64,000 bases of DNA from Paraurantiacibacter namhicola (GCF_001687545.1 NZ_CP016545.1:1597001-1661000), one strand, 5' to 3'; positions 52,596 to 63,751 are shown, numbered from the stretch's first letter. Translations and numbers: made by a program. Notes: generated by a model not told the origin, from the sequence alone.

Positions 52596-52892
52596 GCGCG
52601 ATCGGGATGCGGCGGGCTTCGGTCCGCCGGTTTCGTTTGCGCGCCCGAATTGGCGCGTTCGAAATGCTACGTGAGCTTCGAACCCGGCAAGGGGGCCTGA
52701 TCTTTCAGCTACGCGCCTGGCTGTTTCACAGGTTCAGGCCATGCCTCGCTGTGGTGGGGCAGAATGGGCCGGCGCCGTCAGCGTCCGGAATGATCCTGCG
52801 TAGGTCATCGACCCTGCCTTCTCCGCAATCAAAAGCACGCCCGCGCTGTCGCGACGGGGCGATGTCCAGAGCAATTCGGGGAGGGGAGAAAG
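52596..52892. other. Non-coding stretch between the small exported protein and tRNA-Lys
   Basis: Together with the terminator, about 350 bases without a supported gene. Overlapping frames (for example 52607-52930) have no ribosome site or recognisable protein. A local GGCGGGCTTCGGTCCGCCGG hairpin lies near 52612-52631. No RNA gene seen. Confidence 0.5.
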
Positions 52893-52968
<76 letters not shown>

Positions 52969-53040
52969 ACTTCGCTTTCGCGAGGCCCCGCGAATCGCGG
53001 GAGCGGCCCGTATACCGATAAAATCCGCTAAGGGAAGGCC

Positions 53041-54162
53041 TCAAGTAAAGGTCCCTCGCGCACCTGACTTTCGCGACCATCTTTCGACCATCATCAGCGA
53101 TCCGATGCAGATCATATTCGTCAGCATGGATGACCCGCCGTGGCTCATGAATGGCAGGGGAATGCCCACGACAGGCGCAAGTCCCATCACCATCATCAGG
53201 TTGATCCCGGCATAGAAGAAGATGGTCGCGACAAGCCCGCCGGCGAACAGGCGCGAGAAGCGGTCTGGCGCATTGCGGCTCACCGTCCAGCCCCAGCGGA
53301 TGATGATACCAAAGGCGAGCAGCACGAACAGGCCGCCTAGCAGGCCCCATTCTTCCGCCATGGTGGCAAACACGAAGTCGGTGTGCGGCTCCGGCAGGTA
53401 ATTGAGGTGGCTCTGCGATCCCTCTCCAAATCCCTTGCCGGTAATGCCGCCCGATCCGATCGCGATCTTCGACTGGGTGATGTGATAGCCTTGGCCCAAA
53501 GGGTCACTTTCCGGGTCGAGGAAGGTCGTCACCCGGCGTTGCTGGTATTCCTTCAGCCCGAAGAAGAAGGCTAGAGGCGCCGCAATCATGGCTGCGACCG
53601 CGCCGCCGGCAAACCACTTCATCGGCAATCCTGCCAGGAACAGCACCACCACGCCGCCGAAGGCGATGGCGAGAGCGGTGCCAAGGTCGGGCTGCATCAG
53701 CACCAGGCCCATGGGGAGGAAGATCGCCACGCCAGCTGGCACGATGGAGCGCCAGCTCGCGATCATACCGGCCGGCAGCGTATGGAAGAATGCGGCGAGG
53801 GCCAGCACCACTGCCGGCTTCATCAGTTCCGATGGCTGCAGGCGGATGAAACCCAGTTCCAGCCAGCGCTGGCTGCCACCGCCCATTGCGCCCAGCGCCT
53901 CCACGCCGACCAGCAACAGCAATACGACAAGGTAGACCGGATACGCCGCCATGAAGGCCAGGTCGCGCGGCATGTAAGAGATCACGAGCGCCATCACGAG
54001 GAACACGCAGAAGCGAACGATATGCGATGTCGCATAGGGCGACATGGAGCCGCCCGCCGCGCTGTAGAGGACGGCACCGCCGAATGCGATCAACGTGAAG
54101 AGCGTGATCAGCACGGCCCATGGCTGGCTTTCGAGTACCGGGGGAAGGATCGATTGCCGCAT
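53041..54162 (-). CDS. rodA: Rod-shape peptidoglycan polymerase RodA
   Basis: SEDS-family glycosyltransferase, 373 aa, about ten membrane segments. The conserved RWLELGFIRLQPSELMKPA and GKGFGEGSQSHLNYLPEPHTD regions are intact (the latter holds the catalytic-type Asp). Partner of the PBP2 whose gene overlaps it by one base (TGATG). Confidence 0.96.
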   Translation of the reverse strand: MRQSILPPVLESQPWAVLITLFTLIAFGGAVLYSAAGGSMSPYATSHIVRFCVFLVMALVISYMPRDLAFMAAYPVYLVVLLLLVGVEALGAMGGGSQRWLELGFIRLQPSELMKPAVVLALAAFFHTLPAGMIASWRSIVPAGVAIFLPMGLVLMQPDLGTALAIAFGGVVVLFLAGLPMKWFAGGAVAAMIAAPLAFFFGLKEYQQRRVTTFLDPESDPLGQGYHITQSKIAIGSGGITGKGFGEGSQSHLNYLPEPHTDFVFATMAEEWGLLGGLFVLLAFGIIIRWGWTVSRNAPDRFSRLFAGGLVATIFFYAGINLMMVMGLAPVVGIPLPFMSHGGSSMLTNMICIGSLMMVERWSRKSGARGTFT

Positions 54163-56189
54163 CAGTCCACGCTCCGCGGTGTTGGGTCTTCTCGCGGATC
54201 AACCGCGTTTGCCACCGGCGCTTCTGGTTGCACCGCCTCGGCGCGAGCCTCCGCATCGACCTTGGCAAAGGCGTCACGGATATCCGTCGGGGCGGCAGGA
54301 ATGTCGACGCCGGCTTCGGCAGCAAAGCGGGCGTAAGAGGCATCGAGGCGCTGCTGCGCCGTGCCGCCCCATTGTTTCTCCAGCGGGTAAAGCGCCTCAA
54401 GGCCCTTCTGTGGGTCAAACATATACGTCATCACATCGCGCGCGATGGGATAGGCCGCGCCCGATCCGCCGCCATGCTCGATCACGACTGCCCCGGCATA
54501 TCGCGGCTTGTCGAACGGGGCGAAGAAGATGAACAGCCCATGGTCACGAAAACGCCAGTTACCGGTCTTGCCGTCGGACTTGCTGAGCGAGACGACCTGC
54601 GCCGTGCCGGTCTTGCCGGCCATCTTCGTCTCTTCCAGCGGCAGCTTGCCGCGCGGCGCGGTGCCGGGGCCGTTGACGACATCGCTCATCGCCTGCCGGA
54701 TATAGGCGATCTGCTCGTCCGGGAACTGGTAGCTTTCGAACTTCGGCCTCTTCTCGTCCATCACCAGCCGCGGCATGACTTCGCGGCCCATGGCAAGGCG
54801 CGCTGACATCACGGCAAGCTGCAGCGGGCTGGAGAGCATATAGCCCTGTCCGATGGTGGCGTTCACTGTGTCGAAGGCCTGCCATTCGCGGCCATACTTC
54901 TCCAGCTTCCATGATGGGCTGGGAACGGTGCCATAGAACTGGCTGGTCACGGGAAGGGGAAATTCCTGCCCCATGCCCAGGCGGCTGCACATCGCGGCGA
55001 TGGGATCCATCCCGATCCGCTGCGCGAAGTGATAGAAATATACGTCGCAGGACTGGTAAATGCCCTTGGCCATGTCGACGCGTCCGTGGCCGCCGCGTTT
55101 CCAGCAGCGAAAGACACGATTGCCCACCCGCAAACCGCCGCTGCAATTGACGCTTTCGTCTGGATCCAGCCCGGCTTTCAGGAAGGCCATGGACACCGTC
55201 GGCTTCACCGTGGAGCCCGGCGGGTACAGGCCCTTGAGCACCTTGTTACGTAGCGGCACGCGCTCGTTCTGCGAGAGCATGGAGTATTCGACGCGGCCAA
55301 TCCCGTCGGAAAAGCTGTTGGGATCGAAGCTGGGCATGGATGCCATGCACAGCAGGCCGCCTGTCAGGCAGTCCATCACGACAACGGAGCCGGATTCGAG
55401 GCCAAGCCTGCGTGCCGCGTAATCCTGGAGCGGGCCATCGATCGTCAATTGGACAGCCTGGCCCTGCTTGTCCTCCCGCGTCTCGAGGTCGCGCACGATC
55501 TTACCAGAGGCCGTGACTTCAACGCGCCGCGCGCCCGGTTCCCCGCGCAGCTTCTGCTCGAACTGCTTCTCCATCCCGTCCTTGCCCAGCTTGAAGCCGG
55601 GGGTGACGAGGAGGGGCGTCGGCTCCAGCTCGTATTCCTCGCGGTTGGCTGTGCCGACATAGCCGAGCAAATGCCCCACGGCGGGCCCGGTGGGATAATA
55701 GCGCGAATAGCCGCGCTGGGGCACGACGCCTCGCAGGTCAGGCATGCGCACGGTCACGGCAGCAAAAGTGTCGTAATCCAGCCCGCTGGCCACCGGCACC
55801 GCCTGGAAGCCAGCGCTGTCTTCGATACGCTTTTCGAGGTCGGCGCGCTGCTGTTCGTCGAAATTCAGCAGCTCGCTCAGGACACGTACCGTCTTGTCCT
55901 GGTCGCCCATGCGATCGGGAATGACGTCGACGCGGAAATCGGCACGGTTGGAAGCGAGGGGGGCGCCATTGCGGTCCAGGATCCAGCCGCGGCGGGGCGG
56001 GATCAGCGACAGGTTCACCCTGTTGCTCTCGGCCTCCATCTCGTATTTCTCATTCTCGGCGACAGCGATGTAACCCATGCGCGCGGCCAGCAGCAGGCCG
56101 ACGCCGCCCTGCACTGCGCCGATGACGAAGCTTCGCCGCGTGAAGACCTCACGCAGGCTGCTCTCATTGGATCGTGGGCCCAGTGCCAT
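54162..56189 (-). CDS. mrdA: Penicillin-binding protein 2 (transpeptidase)
   Basis: Elongasome transpeptidase, 675 aa. One N-terminal membrane segment at about 20-40, dimerisation region, then the active site with LYPPGSTVKP (Ser-x-x-Lys) and AGKTGTAQV. The C terminus has an Ala/Pro-rich tail of about 60 residues beyond the domain. Overlaps mreD by one base upstream. Confidence 0.96.
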   Translation of the reverse strand: MALGPRSNESSLREVFTRRSFVIGAVQGGVGLLLAARMGYIAVAENEKYEMEAESNRVNLSLIPPRRGWILDRNGAPLASNRADFRVDVIPDRMGDQDKTVRVLSELLNFDEQQRADLEKRIEDSAGFQAVPVASGLDYDTFAAVTVRMPDLRGVVPQRGYSRYYPTGPAVGHLLGYVGTANREEYELEPTPLLVTPGFKLGKDGMEKQFEQKLRGEPGARRVEVTASGKIVRDLETREDKQGQAVQLTIDGPLQDYAARRLGLESGSVVVMDCLTGGLLCMASMPSFDPNSFSDGIGRVEYSMLSQNERVPLRNKVLKGLYPPGSTVKPTVSMAFLKAGLDPDESVNCSGGLRVGNRVFRCWKRGGHGRVDMAKGIYQSCDVYFYHFAQRIGMDPIAAMCSRLGMGQEFPLPVTSQFYGTVPSPSWKLEKYGREWQAFDTVNATIGQGYMLSSPLQLAVMSARLAMGREVMPRLVMDEKRPKFESYQFPDEQIAYIRQAMSDVVNGPGTAPRGKLPLEETKMAGKTGTAQVVSLSKSDGKTGNWRFRDHGLFIFFAPFDKPRYAGAVVIEHGGGSGAAYPIARDVMTYMFDPQKGLEALYPLEKQWGGTAQQRLDASYARFAAEAGVDIPAAPTDIRDAFAKVDAEARAEAVQPEAPVANAVDPREDPTPRSVD

Positions 56190-56746
56190 CAGCCTATCCG
56201 TCGGACGCGCATAAGGCGCAGCCTGTCGAGGAGGGAAACAATGCCGGCAACGATCGGGAACATCACGATGGACAGGAGTAGCTGCGGCACGATTACGCCA
56301 AGCTGAAGACCGCCTAGGCTGGCCCCCGAAACAAAGGCCGCAAGGACGAGGTAGACAGCAAGCACCAGTCCCGCGACCAGCCAGTCCTGGAAGAAATTAC
56401 GCCAGGGGAATCGCATCTCCAGCGCCTCCAGCCCGATCATGATGAGCGAGAACAGGAGGATGCCGCTGCCAAGCGGTTGCCCGGAAAACAGGTCGTCCCA
56501 CAGGCCCAGGGGCAGGCCGGCCCATAGGGGCAGGAGACCCGGGCGCAGCAGTCGCCATGCCAGCAGGAACAGCAGCGCCAGTGGAGGCACGATGGGTGCA
56601 GGCGGGATGATGGGCAGGAGCGGGCTGAGCGAGGCCAGCAGGATCGTCGCCCAGGGAATTCCGTAAACGAGGGCGACGGAATGGTCGCGATTGATCTTGC
56701 TGCCGAACTGGTCGCTGCGCGCGCGCGGATTGATCTGGTCGATCAT
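56189..56746 (-). CDS. mreD: Rod shape-determining protein MreD
   Basis: Polytopic inner-membrane protein, 185 aa, with about five or six hydrophobic segments. LLPLWAGLPLGLWDDLFSGQ is the conserved motif of MreD. Overlaps mreC by four bases and mrdA by one. Confidence 0.9.
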   Translation of the reverse strand: MIDQINPRARSDQFGSKINRDHSVALVYGIPWATILLASLSPLLPIIPPAPIVPPLALLFLLAWRLLRPGLLPLWAGLPLGLWDDLFSGQPLGSGILLFSLIMIGLEALEMRFPWRNFFQDWLVAGLVLAVYLVLAAFVSGASLGGLQLGVIVPQLLLSIVMFPIVAGIVSLLDRLRLMRVRRIG

Positions 56747-57636
56747 TCGCCCGGCAGCTCCGCATCTTCGTCGGCAAGGTCGGCAGGCAGCAGGTCGGCC
56801 TGCCAGATCGGGCGGACGGACACGTAGTCGGTCGCCGCCGGATTGCTGAGGACGCGCGCGATTGCCCCATCATCGGTGACTTCTGTTACCATCGCCACGG
56901 CGATATTGGGCGGGAACAGGCCGCCGGCGCCGGACGTGACGAAGACATCCCCCTTCTTGATGGGGTTGATGCCCAGGTTGATAAGTCGCAGCCGAAGCGA
57001 ACCGTCGGCGCGCCCTTCGGCAAAGGCCACCACATCGTCCTTGGCCCGGCGAACAGGAATGGTGCTTTCCGTATCCGTCAGCAGGATGACCCTGGCGCTT
57101 TCATCGCCCACTTCCAGCACGCGGCCGATGAGGCCCTTCGGCGAGACTACGGGCATGCCGCTTTCCACGCCATGCGCCGCGCCCACCGAGATGTACGCGA
57201 ACCTGCGCGCGGAGGAGGATGTTGAGCCGATGATGCGGGCGGTTGCGACAGGCTCATTCTCGCCTTCCGGTAGATCGAGCAGGGCGCGCAAGCGCTTGTT
57301 CTCCTGCTCGACCGAACGCGCCTCGGCGAGCTCGATACGCGCCACTTCCAGTTCGCGCTGCAACTCGGCGTTCTTGCTGCCGGCCTTGTAATAGCCCTTG
57401 ATGGCCTCGAAAAAGCCCTGCGAATTGACGCGGGCGGATGCGCCGGCTTCGCCGACACCGCTGCCGGCATCGACAGCCATTGACCGCATTCCGGCAAAGA
57501 CCTGCGGCTGAAGGAGCGAAATGGCCAGCAGGGCAGCACCAAAGAGCGCTCCGAAGCCCGCAATCACATAGCCGGTAAAGACGCTCATTCGCGCCTTCCG
57601 GTTCGTGCTTGTATTTCGGCCTCGCGGCGGCGCCAT
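56743..57636 (-). CDS. mreC: Rod shape-determining protein MreC
   Basis: Periplasmic scaffold, 297 aa. One N-terminal membrane segment (about 16-40), a coiled coil (about 68-100), then the beta-domain with IGRVLEVGDESARVILLTD. Links MreB and PBP2. Start at 57636, 28 bases after mreB. Confidence 0.93.
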   Translation of the reverse strand: MAPPRGRNTSTNRKARMSVFTGYVIAGFGALFGAALLAISLLQPQVFAGMRSMAVDAGSGVGEAGASARVNSQGFFEAIKGYYKAGSKNAELQRELEVARIELAEARSVEQENKRLRALLDLPEGENEPVATARIIGSTSSSARRFAYISVGAAHGVESGMPVVSPKGLIGRVLEVGDESARVILLTDTESTIPVRRAKDDVVAFAEGRADGSLRLRLINLGINPIKKGDVFVTSGAGGLFPPNIAVAMVTEVTDDGAIARVLSNPAATDYVSVRPIWQADLLPADLADEDAELPGE

Positions 57637-57664
57637 CTCCGCCTACCCCTTGTTCAAGATTGCG

Positions 57665-58714
<1,050 letters not shown>

Positions 58715-58897
58715 TTAATCCGTCTCCGTCCCGACCCCGCCGGGCCGGCCGATTTCTTTGGGTGGTGCGAAATTGACAACAGTCGCGCGCCTCTTAGCGA
58801 AACTGGCGCCGTTTGGGAAAAAAATTGTTCGCCTTTCCGGGGAGTTTTGCACCGCCTGCCTCGAATAAGCGGCGATTGGGCGTTACAAGCGGCCCCG

Positions 58898-60706
58898 ATG
58901 CCCGAAATTCGCCGCCTCCCGGAAAGCCTCGTTAACCGTATCGCCGCTGGCGAGGTGGTTGAACGCCCGGCATCTGCGCTGAAGGAAATCGTCGAAAACG
59001 CGGTCGATGCGGGCGCAACGCGGATCGTGGTCAAAATTCTCGAGGGAGGGCTGGACCGCGTCGAGGTGACGGATGACGGCTGCGGCATGTCGCCGGAACA
59101 GATGGCGCTGGCGCTGGAACGCCATGCCACCAGCAAGCTGCCCGACGACGCGATCGAGCAGGTGGCAACGCTGGGTTTTCGCGGAGAGGCGCTGCCATCC
59201 ATCGCCAGCGTCGCGCGCTTCATGGTGGAAAGCCGCCTGCACGGATCGGATGAGGGCTGGCGCAAGGTCGTCGATCACGGAGAGCTCATCGAGGACGGGC
59301 CCGCCGCCCTGCCGCCGGGAACGCGTGTGCGGGTGGAGAAACTGTTCGCGAAGGTGCCCGCACGCCGCAAGTTCCTGCGTACGGCGCGCAGCGAATATGG
59401 CGCCTGCGTCGATGTCGTCCGCCGCCTGGCCATGGCGCGCCCGGACATCGCCTTTCGTCTCGAACATGGCGACCGCTGCGTTTTCGACCTGCAGGGCGGG
59501 CAGGGCATTGCCGAGCGCGTCGCCCAGATCGTGGCGCGCGATTTGAAGGACAATGGCGTGGTCATCGATGTCGATCGCGGCGCCATGCGGCTGACCGGGA
59601 TTGCTGGCTTGCCGACGTACAACCGCGGCGTGGCCGATCACCAGTACCTGTTCGTGAATGGCCGCCCGGTGAAGGACCGCCTGCTGACAGGTGCCGTGCG
59701 CGGAGCTTATTCCGACATGCTGGCGCGCGACCGGCACGCCGTGCTCGCCCTCTTCCTTGACCTTCCGAACGAGGATGTGGACGTGAATGTCCACCCCGCG
59801 AAAACGGAGGTGCGGTTCCGCGACGCGCAGGCGGTGCGGGGCTTCATCGTGTCGGGCCTGCGAGGCTCGCTTGCCACGGGCGACCGCCGAAGCGCGCAGG
59901 CGCCCGACGCTTCGGCCATGGGCCGCTGGCAGGTCGAGCCTGCCGAGCCTCAGCCAGCGTTGCGCTCAATCTTCCAGGGCCGTGACTGGTCCGCGCCCGG
60001 CAGCGTCGGCACTTTTCGCGAACCGGCACAGGCCTTTCACGGCGAGAACAGCGCGGGTGATCTGGCAATGCCCCAAGGCAGGGCAGAAAGCGCGGCCGAG
60101 GCCACGGCCGAGGACCTCGCAGAATACCCCCTGGGCATCGCGCGCGGTCAGGTGGCGGAGACCTATATCGTGGCGGAAGCCTCGGACGGGCTCGTGATCG
60201 TGGACCAGCATGCGGCGCATGAGCGGCTCGTACTCGAACGCCTTCGTGCGGCGGGGGCGGGGGACAAGGTAGCAGCCAGCCAGGCGCTGCTGATGCCGGA
60301 AGTCGTTGAACTCGAAGAAACCGCGTGCGACCGGCTGGAGGAACAGGCGGACAAGTTCGCGGAGCTTGGCCTCGTGATCGAACGCTTCGGTCCCGGCGCC
60401 ATGCTCGTGCGCGCATTGCCAGGCTCACTCCGAAAGGCGGACCCGGCCAAGCTGCTGCAAGACCTGGGAGACGATATCGCACAGCACGGCGAAAGCCTGC
60501 TTCTGGGCGAGAAACTGGACTATGTCCTTGCGACCATGGCCTGCCACGGCTCCGTGCGGGCTGGCCGCGTTCTGTCGGTAACGGAAATGAACGCGCTGCT
60601 GCGCGAAATGGAGCGCACGCCACGCTCAGGTCAGTGCAACCATGGCCGCCCGACATGGGTGAAGCTGGGCATGGCCGATGTCGAGAAGCTGTTCGGGAGG
60701 CATTGA
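58898..60706 (+). CDS. mutL: DNA mismatch repair protein MutL
   Basis: ATPase coordinating mismatch repair, 602 aa. N-terminal GHKL motifs are IAAGEVVERPASALKEIVENA, DDGCGM and TLGFRGEALPSI. The C-terminal domain has DQHAAHERL and ACHGSVRAG. A DQHAAHE endonuclease-like motif and a C-terminal zinc-type segment are present, so it may carry the nicking activity. Divergent from mreB. Confidence 0.96.
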   Translation: MPEIRRLPESLVNRIAAGEVVERPASALKEIVENAVDAGATRIVVKILEGGLDRVEVTDDGCGMSPEQMALALERHATSKLPDDAIEQVATLGFRGEALPSIASVARFMVESRLHGSDEGWRKVVDHGELIEDGPAALPPGTRVRVEKLFAKVPARRKFLRTARSEYGACVDVVRRLAMARPDIAFRLEHGDRCVFDLQGGQGIAERVAQIVARDLKDNGVVIDVDRGAMRLTGIAGLPTYNRGVADHQYLFVNGRPVKDRLLTGAVRGAYSDMLARDRHAVLALFLDLPNEDVDVNVHPAKTEVRFRDAQAVRGFIVSGLRGSLATGDRRSAQAPDASAMGRWQVEPAEPQPALRSIFQGRDWSAPGSVGTFREPAQAFHGENSAGDLAMPQGRAESAAEATAEDLAEYPLGIARGQVAETYIVAEASDGLVIVDQHAAHERLVLERLRAAGAGDKVAASQALLMPEVVELEETACDRLEEQADKFAELGLVIERFGPGAMLVRALPGSLRKADPAKLLQDLGDDIAQHGESLLLGEKLDYVLATMACHGSVRAGRVLSVTEMNALLREMERTPRSGQCNHGRPTWVKLGMADVEKLFGRH

Positions 60707-61204
60707 ATGAGGATCGCCGTTGTACTTTTCTTAAGCTGCCTGTTGCTCGCGTGCACCGACCAACGTGATGCAATGCCGGACGCCTCCTCTGAAAGCGCGG
60801 ATGGCTCTGGTGGAGGCAACCTTGCCTTGCGGGGCGCCACCAATGCGGTGGAACTGCAGCCGATCCTCTATCCCGACATCGAGGCGAATGACTTGTTCGG
60901 CGCCGGGTGCAATTTCGCGTCCGGAAAGAGCATGGCGGCAGTAGTGCTCGCGCAATCGGACTACGCCGCGATCAAGATCGATGGCGAAGTATTGCAACTC
61001 GGTCCAGCGGAGGGAACGGGGGAGCTGGAGCTCGGCGCGCGCGATACTTACGCCAGCGAGGATTACCGCCTTGAACTGGCCTTGCAGGGTGGCGGGGAAT
61101 CTTCCGGCTACGAGACCGTTGATTTCCAGGGAGCGGTCCGCCTGAGCGACGCGAGTGGTAATCCGGTCTATGCCACCACCGGCACGGCGCAGTGCGGTAG
61201 CTAG
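60707..61204 (+). CDS. Lipoprotein downstream of mutL
   Basis: A 165-aa protein with a lipobox (CLLLAC, Cys16) and a linker, then a small beta-rich domain with two Cys. It begins directly after the mutL stop. No family recognised. Ends overlapping the convergent glutaredoxin gene by four bases. Confidence 0.75.
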   Translation: MRIAVVLFLSCLLLACTDQRDAMPDASSESADGSGGGNLALRGATNAVELQPILYPDIEANDLFGAGCNFASGKSMAAVVLAQSDYAAIKIDGEVLQLGPAEGTGELELGARDTYASEDYRLELALQGGGESSGYETVDFQGAVRLSDASGNPVYATTGTAQCGS

Positions 61205-61980
61205 ACGCCTGCCGGGCGCAGGAGCATCCATGCTGCCATGCCCATCATGGCCAAATTTTCCGAAAGCGAGATGAAGCCGAGCGGGACGTTGCCGCTGCCG
61301 CCGACGCAGGCGCATTTGATCTCGCGCTTCTGGATGTAGACCGCGTAAAACACGCTCGCCGCACCAATCGTACCAATCACTGCAGCGATGGGTATGGAGA
61401 GCCAGGGCAGCACGCGCCCTGCCATCAGGATGGCGGCCGTCGCCTCAAGGAACGGGTAGGCATAGGCATAGGGCACGAACCTGCGGCCCAGCAGGTCATA
61501 GCCGACGAACATGGTCGAGAACTTCTCGACATCCTGCAGCTTCAGCATCGCCAGCATGGCCATGGAAAAGCTTATGAACCACTCAGCCGTCCTGACCGTC
61601 AGCAATTCCCCGAAGGAATAGAAACTGAGCGACAGGGCAAGGCCTAGCGCAACAGCGAACACGGCGATCACCGGCTGATAGCTGGTTTCGCCCTTATCCT
61701 TCTGCCGGTCGCCGAAGTGGATGCGCAGCCCGTCATAACCGCCGATGCGGTCGTTTCCGATGAAGGCCTGCGGGGTCATCGTGACGTCATGCTCGGCCTT
61801 GAAAGCGTCGGTCTGTTCACGCGTGGTCAGGTGGTGGTCCTGTACCTCATAGCCTTCGCGTTCGAGGAGCCACTTGGCCTTTATCCCATAGGGACAGACA
61901 TGCTTGTCCATCACCATGCGATAAAGGCGGGCGACCTTCCGATCGCCCGCCTTATCATCTGTCTTCGTTTGCGCTTTCAT
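61201..61980 (-). CDS. Glutaredoxin-MauE-type membrane fusion protein
   Basis: A 259-aa protein. An N-terminal glutaredoxin domain (HVCPYG, Cys29, without a second Cys in the motif; TMTPQAFIGNDRIGGYDGL) is followed by four to five membrane segments from about 105. The membrane part resembles MauE/DoxX proteins. CAC near the C terminus may form a redox pair. A monothiol-type centre passing electrons across the membrane is a plausible role (inference). Overlaps the DUF1206 gene by one base. Confidence 0.8.
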   Translation of the reverse strand: MKAQTKTDDKAGDRKVARLYRMVMDKHVCPYGIKAKWLLEREGYEVQDHHLTTREQTDAFKAEHDVTMTPQAFIGNDRIGGYDGLRIHFGDRQKDKGETSYQPVIAVFAVALGLALSLSFYSFGELLTVRTAEWFISFSMAMLAMLKLQDVEKFSTMFVGYDLLGRRFVPYAYAYPFLEATAAILMAGRVLPWLSIPIAAVIGTIGAASVFYAVYIQKREIKCACVGGSGNVPLGFISLSENLAMMGMAAWMLLRPAGV

Positions 61981-62789
61981 CAGGCTCGGAAGCTTGGCAC
62001 GCCGGCGTCGCTGTCGAGGTCCGGAATGATGCGATAACGCGCCAGCACCAGGCTGAAGAGGCCGAACAGAAGCAGGCCGATGGCAGTCAGCGTGAAGATA
62101 AAGCCTTCACCGGCCAGGCTGGCTACGGCATCGCCCAGCGTCTTGATCTGGTCTGCGCCCGCCGACATAAAACCGGCCTGGAACAGCGACCAGCCGATCA
62201 CGGCATAGACCACGCCGCGGGCGAGGAAGCCTGCTCCGCCCAGCCAGCGCGTCGCATCGGGCGCCTGCCCGCTGATGCGGTGCATGAATTCACCCGTGAT
62301 GCCCTTCTTAGCCTGGAAGATCGCGACGACGAAGAAGATCAGGCCCAGGATGCCGAGTACCGTCCCGCCGAAATCCATCGACAGGACGCCGGATGCCGCT
62401 TCCTGAGCGCCGCCGCCCGAACCGCCGGAGCCGCCACCGTCGCTGGAGGCGAACTTCCAAGCGGAATAGGCGAGGGCCAGGTGGCCGACCGCGCTGCCAG
62501 CATGGCCGATGCGCTTGCCCCAGCCCTTGGCATCGCTGCCGTTATTCTCGATATCGAAAAGCGGGGAGCAGAGGCGGAAAAGGGCATAGGCAATCAGGCC
62601 AACCACCATGATCCAGAGCACGGCAGTCCCAGCCGGGAAGTCCTGGATTGCCATGAAGATGCCGTTCGTGCCTTCGGCAATCTTGCCGGCGCTGGTCAGC
62701 GCAATCAGGCCCAGGACGGCGTAAAGGATCGCGCGGCTGAAATAGCCTACGCGGACGAACCAGTTAAACTTCTCGGACTTGTCGACCAT
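61980..62789 (-). CDS. DUF1206-family membrane protein
   Basis: A 269-aa protein of three repeated two-helix units (about six membrane segments), as in DUF1206. RVGYFSRAILYAVLGLIAL and RGVVYAVIGWSLFQA are the repeats. A Gly/Ser-rich linker lies at about 118-132. ATG at 62789. Function unknown; linked to the glutaredoxin fusion by overlap. Confidence 0.85.
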   Translation of the reverse strand: MVDKSEKFNWFVRVGYFSRAILYAVLGLIALTSAGKIAEGTNGIFMAIQDFPAGTAVLWIMVVGLIAYALFRLCSPLFDIENNGSDAKGWGKRIGHAGSAVGHLALAYSAWKFASSDGGGSGGSGGGAQEAASGVLSMDFGGTVLGILGLIFFVVAIFQAKKGITGEFMHRISGQAPDATRWLGGAGFLARGVVYAVIGWSLFQAGFMSAGADQIKTLGDAVASLAGEGFIFTLTAIGLLLFGLFSLVLARYRIIPDLDSDAGVPSFRA

Positions 62790-62846
62790 GGGGTGCCCCT
62801 TCAATTGATTTCGTAACCAACGAGGCCGGGGCGCGATGGTGCCAAA

Positions 62847-63557
62847 TCAGCGCAATCTTTTCACATACATCTGGTTATTGTCTCGCCGGTCGAGCGCGAA
62901 ATGTCCCTCCGCCGCACGCATCAGCTCGGACAATCGCTTGTAACCATAGTTGCGTACATCGAAGCTGGAACGGTTGCCGGCAATCTGGCCGACTTCCTGC
63001 AGTTTGGCCCAGCCTTCGTCGTCACGATGGGCCGCCTTCCACGCGCCGCCCAGCAGTTCGATCAATTCCGGATCGATGGTGTCGTCACTGACGGCGTCGT
63101 CCGCTGCGGCATCGGTGCGGATCAGCTTCTCGACATCGATGAAGCGGCTGCATGCCGTGCGGAAAGCCTCGGGCGCCTTCGCTGCGCCGAAGCCATAGAC
63201 CAGCAGGCCGTCCTGCCGCAGCCGCGTCACCAGCGGGGTAAAATCGCTGTCGCTGCTCATGATGCCGAAGCCATCGACCTTACCGGCGTTCAGCAGGTCG
63301 ATCGCGTCGATGGTCATCGCCATGTCCGTGGCGTTCTTGCCTTTGGTCAGGTCGAACTGCTGCATCGGCTGCAGGCCGTAGCGGTGGGTAATCTTGTTCC
63401 AGTCCGACAGCGCAGGCTTGGCCCAGTTGCCATAGGCGCGGCGGATATTGACCTGCCCCAGCTCGGCCAGGACGGTCAGGACAGGGTCGATCCCGCGATG
63501 GCTCGCATTGTCGGCATCGATCAGCAGGGCGATATTGCGCAGTTTTTCCTCGGACAT
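62847..63557 (-). CDS. NYN-domain putative ribonuclease with OST-HTH/LOTUS-like domain
   Basis: A 236-aa protein. The NYN (PIN-like) domain shows LLIDADNA (Asp14, Asp16), Asp78 and SSDSDF (Asp103, Asp105), a set of acidic residues for a metal-dependent RNase. The C-terminal 70 residues resemble a LOTUS/OST-HTH domain. RNA substrate unknown. Alone on this strand. Confidence 0.88.
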   Translation of the reverse strand: MSEEKLRNIALLIDADNASHRGIDPVLTVLAELGQVNIRRAYGNWAKPALSDWNKITHRYGLQPMQQFDLTKGKNATDMAMTIDAIDLLNAGKVDGFGIMSSDSDFTPLVTRLRQDGLLVYGFGAAKAPEAFRTACSRFIDVEKLIRTDAAADDAVSDDTIDPELIELLGGAWKAAHRDDEGWAKLQEVGQIAGNRSSFDVRNYGYKRLSELMRAAEGHFALDRRDNNQMYVKRLR

Positions 63558-63751
63558 GGCAAAGCGATGCCGCTTGCGGCCGAAAAGGGCAACCGGCGGG
63601 CGAGTGACCTTTCCCCAATTTGCGGAAAGCGCAGAGAGGGCTTTTCAATCACGGCCGTTCGCTCAAATCACGTCGCAGACTGAAATTCATCTGTCAGTCA
63701 CCCCGTGCTCGGCATGCATGGTGGCATAAACAAGACACAAGGGAGAATGTC

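Noticed and set aside
58773-58801. TTGACA at 58773 as a mutL promoter
   Set aside because: The -35 is perfect but no matching -10 lies 16-18 bases downstream (AGCGAA only).
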